Positions 26,401-35,400 of a stretch of DNA of 64,000 nt are shown here, one piece after another. The stretch's first letter is position 1; each line of letters starts with the position of its first letter. Location: positions 6,264,389 through 6,328,388 of the forward strand of contig NC_035174.2 in NCBI RefSeq assembly GCF_001659605.2, in the 5' to 3' direction. Origin of the DNA: Manihot esculenta (taxonomy: Eukaryota > Streptophyta > Magnoliopsida > Malpighiales > Euphorbiaceae). A program made the position numbers and the translations under genes. Under the pieces are notes generated by a model. The model was not told the origin of the DNA. It saw nothing but the letters and a program-made list of their open reading frames with translations, and made no database searches.

Positions 26401-29400
26401 TCATTGACAGTGGCTGCACTCATCATATGACATCTGAGATTGCGACGTTCAAGAAACTTGACAAGTCCTACAATTCTAGAGTAAAGATAGGAAGTGGAGA
26501 ATTTCTGGAAGTCAAGGGCAAAGGTGAAATCTCAGTTGAAACTCCAACAGGTACAAAACTAATTTCTGAAGTCTTGTATGTACCTGATATAGACCAGAAC
26601 TTACTGAGTGTTGGTCAGATGCTTGAGAAACAATATTCCTTATTGTTCAAAAATAAGACATGCACAATCATGGATCTTGTTGGAAATGAATTGATGCGAG
26701 TTAAAATGAAAGATAGAAGCTTTTCCTTAAGGTGGAATAAGTTAAATGCACATGCATTTTCTAGTTCTGTTGATGAGTTTGCACTTTGGCATAGAAGATT
26801 TGGACACTTCAACTTTCATGCACTTAAACACATGTATGACAAGTGTTTAGTTCAAAACATGCCTGTTGTGCTTTCCACAAATGAAGTGTGTGATGTGTGT
26901 CAATTTGGAAAGCAAACCAGAATTCCTTTTCCTATTAATCAATCATGGAGGGCAGTAGAGAAGTTGCAGCTTGTTCACAGTGATGTTTGTGGTCCCATGA
27001 GTTCTCCTTCACTCAATGGGAGCAAGTACTTTGTCCTTTTCATTGATGATTTTTCCAGGTTCTGTTGGGTGTATTTCTTGCAACAAAAATCAGAAGTGCT
27101 ACGGATGTTTCAAAAGTTCAAAGCTGCAGCTGAGAATCAATGCAACTCAAAAATCAAAATACTCAGAACTGATAATGGAACTGAGTACGCTAACAAGAAT
27201 TTCAGTAAGGTTTGTGAAGAGGCAGGAATTCAGCATCAATTTACAACTAGTTACACTCCACAGCAGAATGGAGTAAGTGAGAGAAAAAATAGGACTGTTA
27301 TGGAGATGGCTAGATGCTTAATGTTTGAAAAAAAAATTACCAAAAAAATTCTGGGCTGAGGCAGTAAATACATCAGTCTATCTATTGAATAGACTACCAA
27401 CGAAGGCTTTAAAAGAACAAACTCCTTTTGAAGCCTGGTTTGGAGTTAAACCTTGCATTGAACATTTAAAAGACTTTGGGAGCATATGCTATGCTCATAT
27501 TCCAGCTATGAAAAGAGATAAGTTGGATCACAAGTCTCAGGTTGGGATTTTTTTGGGCTATGGCAGCAATGTAAAAGGATATAGGGTGTTCAACATGGAG
27601 ATAAAGAGTGTAATAGTTTGCAGAGATCTGAAAGTGGATGAAGAAGCTTACTGGGATTGGGAAAAGGCACAAGTGGAACTTATGAACAATAATCAAATTC
27701 AGAGAGTTGATTCTCTCAATCAAGAACCATCTCATGAAGAAGAAGATGCAGATTATGGAAGTGACACAGATTCAGATTTTGCAGTCAGAGGTACCAGGTC
27801 TCTAGAAGAAATTTACGAGAGGTCTAATATGGCCTTGTTGGAGCCAACAAGTCTAGAAGAGGCAATGCAATCTCCAAATTGGATGAATGTAATGCAAGAA
27901 GAGCTGAAAATGATCAATAAAAATGAAACGTGGAACTTGGTTGACAGACCAAGAAACAAGAAGGTAATTGGTGTAAAGTGGGTTTATAGAACCAAACTCA
28001 ACTCAGATGGTTCTATAAATAAGCACAAAGCAAGATTAGTTGTGAAAGGCTATTCACAACAGTTTGGAGTGGATTACACAGATACCTTTGCTCCAGTAGC
28101 AAGGTATGATACAATAAGACTTCTCATTGCCTTGGCTGCTCAAAAATGTTGGAAGATTTATCAGCTTGATGTGAAATCTGCATTTCTAAATGGTCATTTA
28201 CAAGAGGAGATTTTTGTAGAGCAACCACCTGGTTTCATTAAGAAGGGACAAGAAGATAAAGTTTTCTTCCTTAAGAAAGCTTTATATGGGTTGAAACAGG
28301 CCCTTAGAGTCTGGTACAGCAGAATGGATGATCATTTGTTGAAATTGAGTTTTACAAGAAGTCCTAGTGAAGCTACTTTGTATGTTAAAGCTGAGAATGA
28401 AGATTTGCTAATTGTTTCCTTGTATGTGGATGACCTTTTGATCACAGGAAGTAGCAATGAGTTGGTACAACAATTCAAGAATGAAATGCAGTTTGTATTT
28501 GAGATGACTGATCTTGGAGAAATGACCTTCTTCCTTGGATTGGAGGTTCATCAAACAAGTCATGGAACCTTCATTTGTCAAGAAAAATATGCAAATGAAG
28601 TACTTAAGAAGTTTGGGATGGAAAATTGCAGTAGTATCAACACTCCTTTGGTCCAAAATGAGAAATTAAGCAAGGAAGATGATTCAGAAAAAATAGATTC
28701 AGGAATTTACAGAAGTGTAATTGGATGTCTATTGTATTTAGCAGCTTCCAGACCTGATATTATGTTTGTAACCAGCCTATTATCTAGGTTCATGCATAAT
28801 CCTAGCCAAAGGCACTTCAAGGCTGCAAAAAGGGTTCTCAGGTATGTGAAGGGAACCAGTAATTTGGGCATTTGGTTCAAGGCTGGTCAAGAAGTGAAGC
28901 TTATTGGGTATACAGATAGTGATTGGGGAGGCTCAGTTGATGACATTAAGAGCACCTCAGGAATCATGTTCTCTATTGGTTCAGGAGCTGTTAGCTGGAG
29001 TTCAAGAAAGCAGGAAGTGGTAGCTCAGTCTACAGCAGAAGCAGAATACATTTCTGCTACTGCTGCTGTGAATCAGGCCATTTGGCTTAGAAAGATTATG
29101 AAAGATTTGAAGCAGGAACAAAGGGAAGCTACTGTGATTTTCTGTGATAATCAATCAGTTATAGCAATGGCAAAAAACCCAATTTTTCATGGTAGAACCA
29201 AACACATCAAGATCAAATTTCATTTTATTAGAGAAGCAGAGAAAGAAGAAGAAGTGAAGCTCATTCATTGTGATTCTGAAGTTCAAGTTGCTGATCTCTT
29301 AACCAAAGGATTGCCTAAAATCATATTTGAAACATTAAGGAGGAGCCTTGGTGTTTCCAGCAAAAATGTCAAGGAGGAGTGAAGATGGCAGTGACATTTT

Positions 29401-32400
29401 TGCTACTGCAAGTATCAGAAAATTATGTCCTTTTTTTGTTTATTATCTTTGCTTTACTTGTAATCTTAGCATGGTATGGTGAAGTATGGCCTAAGTGTTG
29501 TTTAGGTGAAAGTATACTAGCTAAGTATGGGAAAGTTACTTCTGCTACAGTATTTTAACATGTGACTAGCAGCTTTTTGCTTTTGTTTAAATATCTGTAA
29601 TGTAATGTTATAGTAATGAATAAGATTTTTCTCTTCACTTCTTTGTCCAAAAGCCTACAGGTTGCAACAATGCATTGCCACTCTTACTTGAGATCAATTT
29701 TCTTCAGAACTATTGAATCGTTATAGTCCAAGTGCTCTCATGAGTACTTTTGAAAGATTGGCGGCCGTTAAATAAGTTGATACTGTGGAGCGATATATTG
29801 ATGAATTTCTCACCTGTGTTGCCTAAATTCCACCAATTTCAGAACAGCATTCCTTGGGATATTTCTTGAATGGGCTGAAGGAAGCAATCAGGGTACGCAT
29901 GAGGAGTCATGAAGCCATAGATGTCTCTCCAGCAATGACTGTCGCTAGAGAAATTGAACGGAAACTGCAACTTACTGAGTTTCAGAAGACTTTTGTTCCA
30001 TCCGCTCAACCCATTTCATCTTATGTGCTGGGTTGCAACAGTTTTTACAATAGACCCACGTGTAGCTCTTTTAGCCCAAACAGCAAACCCCTTCCAACCC
30101 TTTCCAAACCTCCTGATAAATTTCTACACCCATCCAAACCATCCTTGTTCTCCACCGCATCTTCCACCAAACTATCGTTATCTGCCGATTCCACCATCTG
30201 CCGCCTTTTTCATCATATCTCTCACCAAGAATTACAGGACCTACAATCTAAAGGTCCCTGTTTCAAATGCAAACAACCTTTTTCTCCTTTACACCAATGT
30301 CCGAATAAATCCTTGAGGATGGTAATCGCTGCCGAGGATAATTAGGAGCCTAGTGATTTTAATGCCCTCGATGACCCTGATTCCACTCCCCTCTCCTCTG
30401 TCCTTATTGACTCACACTTCACCCAAATGGAGCTTCCCTTATATTCTGTTGGAGGTATTTCTCCGCCAAAGATGATGAAATTATTTGGGAAAATTTCTAA
30501 TACTAAAGTGGTTTTAATGGTTGACAGTGGGGCTAGCGCGTCTCCCTTCTCCAGTCCTGTGTTTTTAGTACGAAAGAAAGATGGTCGTTAGCGTTTTTGT
30601 GTGGATTATGGTAAACTCAATAAGGCCATAGTTCCTGATCGGTATCCTATTTCGGTCATCCAAGAATTGTTGGATGAATTACATACCTCAGATGAGATTA
30701 TCACCAGATTAGAATGAAAACAAAATATATTCCCAAGACGGCATTTCGCACACATTCCGAACACTATAAATTCCTAGTGATGCCCTTCGAACCCACAAAT
30801 GCTCCCATGACATTCCATGCCACCATGAATGAAATATTTCGACCTTTCTTTGCCGTTTTGTCCTCGTCTTCTTTGACGATACTTTGATCTTTAGTTGCAC
30901 TTTGGAATGATCATTTAAACTCATTTGAGTCAAGTTCAAGTTCTCCAACTATTGTACTTCCATCATTTAGCAGCCAACAGGAAGAAATGCTCTATCAGAA
31001 AAAGCTCAATTTCATATTTGGGACATTTTATCTCTTCTGCGGGTGTCTCCATAGATCTAGAAAAAATATCTGCAGCATTGAGGTGGCCTATTCCAAATTC
31101 TATGAAGGCTGTTAGGGGATTTTTGGGACTCACAGGCTATTATTGGAGATTCATTCATCATTATGGGAAGATTGTGCAACCTTTAACTCGACTAACTAGT
31201 AAAGATGCTCAACAGCAATTTATTTGGGGTCTTGCGGCTCAGGAAACATTTGACAAATTGAAGTCTACTATTATCTCAGCTTTTGTCCTAATAATGCCTG
31301 ATTTTGACAAGTCTTTTGAGATAGAATGTGACGTCTTTGGATGTGGGGTGGGAGCAGTTCTGATGCAATAGGGCAAACCAGTTACCTGTTACAGTAAAGC
31401 TTTATAAGCTAAAACAACTTCCAATTCTGCTTATGAAAAGGAATTGATGGCCCTAGCTAGGCTATTAATCACTGGAGTCCATATTTACTTGGTCGCAGAT
31501 TTGTCGTTCGTACGGACCACAAGAGTCTCCAGCACCTCCTTGAGCAACAAATTGTTACTCCAGCCCAAAAATGCTCAAGAATTGCAAGCAGTTGTCCTTG
31601 CCGATCATGAGCTACAAAATATTATTTTAGCTCTTCAATCTGGTTCCACATCTTCTCCTCACTTTTCGCTGATACAGGGTCAATTATTTTACAAAGATCG
31701 ATTGGTTATTCCTGAAAAGTTTGTTTGGCTATCAAGGTTGATTACTGAATTTCATTCTACTTCACAAGGGGGTCATTGGATGGCTTTCCGTACTTATCGA
31801 TGGCTTGCAGCAAGGCTGCATGATGAAGTCCATTCAACAGTTTGTAGCATATTGTGTTGTTTGTAAAAACACAAATATGAAGCCATGTCGCCTGTTGGGT
31901 TGTTACAGCCACTTCCAATTCCTAATGGGATATGAGAGAATATATTCATGGATTTCATCTCGGGGCTTCCAAAATCAAATGGGATTGACTGTATCTTTAT
32001 CTTCATGGACAGGCTCTCCAAGTATGTCCATTTCCTTCCTCTTCAATATTCTTTTCAGCATTTAGTGTGGCCCAATTATTTGTCAAAGAAGTGGTTCGTC
32101 TTCACGTTATGCCCCTACAATTATCAGTGATCGAGACCCTGTTTTTCTTAGTCATTTCTGGACTGAAATATTTCATCTCATGGACACCCAACTCAAAATG
32201 AGTTCTGCATATCATCCTCAAACAGATGGACAAATAACTAATCATAGTTTGGAGCAGTATCTGCAATGTTTTGCATCTGAGCAGCCCAAGAATTGGGTTA
32301 ATTGGCTTCACTGGGCAGAGTACTGATGTAACACAAGTTTTCATGGTGCTATTCAACAATCTTTGTATCAGGTTGTATATCGCAAACCTCTGCCCACACT

Positions 32401-35400
32401 GCTCCATTTCTTGCCAGGAGAAACTGAAGTGTCTGCCCACACACACTGCTCCATTTCTTGCCAGGAGAAACTGAAATTCTATGCCAACTCCGTTTTAACC
32501 TCCCAAAAGCTCAGTCTACTATGGTGCACCAAGCCAACAAAAAATGCAGAGATGTTGAATTTCAGGTTGGGGACATGGTTTTCGTCAAATTACGTCTTCA
32601 TCGCCAATCCTGTGTTTTCTAGGATAGCACAAAAACTAGCTCCTCGTTATTTTGTGCCTTTTAAGATTCTAAGTCGCATTGGCGCAGTTGCGTACAAGCT
32701 TATACTACGGTAGAAGCCAAAATCTACCCTATCTTTCATGTGTCTCAATTGAAGCAATTGATTGGAGAACACCTGCCATACATGCAGTTACCTCCTGAAC
32801 TAGCGGTTGACGTTCCTCTAATCATGGCTCCTGACAGAATCCTCAACCATAGAATAGTGGAGATTAATGTTCAACCGACTCCTCAAAGTTTGGTCAAGTG
32901 GCAAGGCCAACCAACTGAAGATGCAACCTGGCTTGATGATGCAGATATCCAAGGGCAATTTCTAGACTTTAGCCTTGAGGACAAGGCTGTTTTACCAGAA
33001 GGTGGTAATGTTATGAAGGAGCAATCAATGGGAAGGGCCAAAAACACGTGGATCGTATATTCGAGGAAATCAAAAAGAGAACCAGAAAATCAGAATATTC
33101 AGAGTTAGTTACAGCAGTACATGGCATAAGCGTGAGGTGGGGTTGTAAAAAAGGAATAAGAGGAATAGAGAGCGCATTGAGTGACTTATCTTGTAATTGG
33201 GAGCTGGTGTATATCCTGCTTGGGGACAATTGTCTCCTGAATTTTTCTTGTCTACTGAACTTCAATACAGAACTCATTATCTCTATTTCTTTCTTCTGTG
33301 TGCTTGGATTTTTACGTTAAATTCTGATATCTCTATCAGTCACCAGCAAAAACAACAGCACCACTAAGACCCAAACATGGAAGTAAGGTTGGCCCTTGTT
33401 CTTTTTAAACTTGAAACTTTTTGAACAGTTAATACAGAGCTTTTGATTTAAAGATAGAAGTATAAATTTCTTTTGAACTGGCCAGCTAGACTGTTTCAAC
33501 TTGCAATGGTAAATGCAAAGTAAAAAAACGAGATATACTTTAGAGTTTCTTCCCACCGCCAGCCATGTTTTTTCACCTCACTCAGGGTAAAACCATGTAC
33601 ATTCCTGGCTGCACAGCCCTGAAATTCCACAGATTATCAACATGAAGCCACCACATCAAGTTATGGAACTTCTATCCAAATATAATAGATGCAGGTTGTC
33701 TTTTTAGGGGGCGTCTCAACAATCACCAATTAGGATAATAAAAAATATCAAAGCCATACAGTCTGATGAATAAATATAATATGAGCACTAACCAGAGTCT
33801 TTATATGTAGATTCTCATACGTAAACTTCATATCCAGATGCCTGAAAAAGAAAAAAACAGTGAGGCAATAGAAAGATAATACAAGACGATTTTAAATTAA
33901 TAAAAAATTAAGAAAAGCCAAATTCCAGAAGGATACATCAAATGAAAATTTCCAACATGGAAGCTGATATCACAGAATCTTGCTACTGTTAATATAATTC
34001 AAAGCCTGTGGGACGGCTAAAGAACTCAGAACTTTTATGGGTGTGTGAATGGAACGACCTTAAGTGAAATACAGATTTACAAAGACAACAATTATAAAAA
34101 AATTAATAGAGATATTACAATTATTTGCCAAAAAATTCAGAATATTCAGTGACAAGATCCATTATATAGCATCATTTTTGGACAAACCAAAATCAGAAAC
34201 AAAACATCCACTATTCTGAATTTCACAGTAGTTATCACTCAGTAGACATCGTCCATGTAAAGTGTATAGCAATTCACTTGCAAGCTTTTAAGCTAAAATA
34301 AACAAGTTAAAGAAAGTAAAAGCTTTTTCAAAGGAAATTCTTAGTTGAACATGGTACACCATGAAACATAGAAACAAGCACTCATGGCATCCGCATGTGA
34401 CTTGTCTATGGCTCATGATGAACCAGTCTGCCCAAGATACACGCATAAGCACTTCAATTTTAAAAAAGGATGTACATGAGACATGTAAAATCTAAAACTT
34501 AACCAACTATTCGCTCAAGCTTTATAAGCAGATCTATGGTTCATCCAGAAATACAAAATCAAATAATTATATGACTCCACAAACAAATAATAGGTAAACA
34601 ACAATAACAACAAAGCCTTAATCCCAAACTAGTTGGGATCAGCTAATGGATCCTTTTTCAACATTCAGCTATGTTTGAAACCAATTTCACATCAATATCT
34701 AACAATTGTTTCTTTTCAATACTACTTTCTTCCACATTATTTTAGGTCTCTCCCCTTCTTTTTTCACTCATTCCACCACCAAGTTATCACACCTAAATAT
34801 AAGCTATGGTAGACATATTGTGATCCATGGCAATATTCCTCAAATGGCCTTCAGTTACTAATCTAACAAGGATTGTTCACCTAGGAAGCACAAAATTTGA
34901 AGTCCTTACTAATGATGACCATTTGAATCCAAAGGATGACATGGTTTATCAAAATTCGCATCTCATATATGTATATACAATGTTATACATATATATAACT
35001 CCTTTGGAAGATGGAACAAAAGCTACAGCAAAAAACAAACGAGATCTTTATTTTTACATCATCTTAAAAAAAACGAAGCTACAGTCAAATATTTCAATTG
35101 ACGAAAAGCACTTGCAAAAGAAGACTCATCAAACCTTACCCAATATTAATTCATTTTACATGAGATTACATAAATAATTAAGTTATTTTATACATCAAAA
35201 TGACTAATCAATTTGATATTGCAATCCAACCAATTATATTCATCATTTTATTATTTATTTCTAATATGAGATCTATTCTCAATATTCCCTCCTCAAGTGC
35301 AACCACAAGGTTAGCACTTGATAATTAGTTTGTATTAACCCAATACGAGCCTAATTATGTAGCCTAAATGGGCAGCTGAAACCCACAACTCGAATTAGGC

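Larger units (their letters stand above)
25047..29659 (+). mobile_element. Ty1/copia LTR retrotransposon, nearly intact, nested in the gypsy gag
   Basis: 4613-bp element with LTRs at 25047-25321 and 29380-29659, a tRNA-Met primer site right after the 5' LTR, a purine tract (AAGGAGGAG) before the 3' LTR, and perfect 5-bp target duplications GGTTG at 25042-25046 and 29660-29664. The gag-pol frame is open except for one frameshift in an A-run near 27330. LTRs differ by about eight substitutions and one 5-bp indel, roughly 3 percent, less than the outer gypsy LTRs, as expected for the younger insertion. Confidence 0.96.
24268..33338 (+). mobile_element. Ty3/gypsy LTR retrotransposon, defective, host of a copia insertion
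   Basis: Complete but dead element with LTRs at 24268-24601 and 33009-33338. A near-perfect 5-bp target duplication flanks it (GCCAC on the left, GTCAC on the right). Inside are gag pieces at 24623-25046 and from 29665, a protease start ([10 protein letters not shown] near 30520), truncated RT, RNase H, integrase, and a chromodomain-like tail ([20 protein letters not shown] near 32890). Premature stops and frameshifts are spread throughout. The RT N-terminus joins directly to the protease motif, so an internal deletion is likely. Orientation is plus, opposite to the host gene whose intron it occupies. LTRs differ by roughly 15 substitutions plus small indels. Confidence 0.93.
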
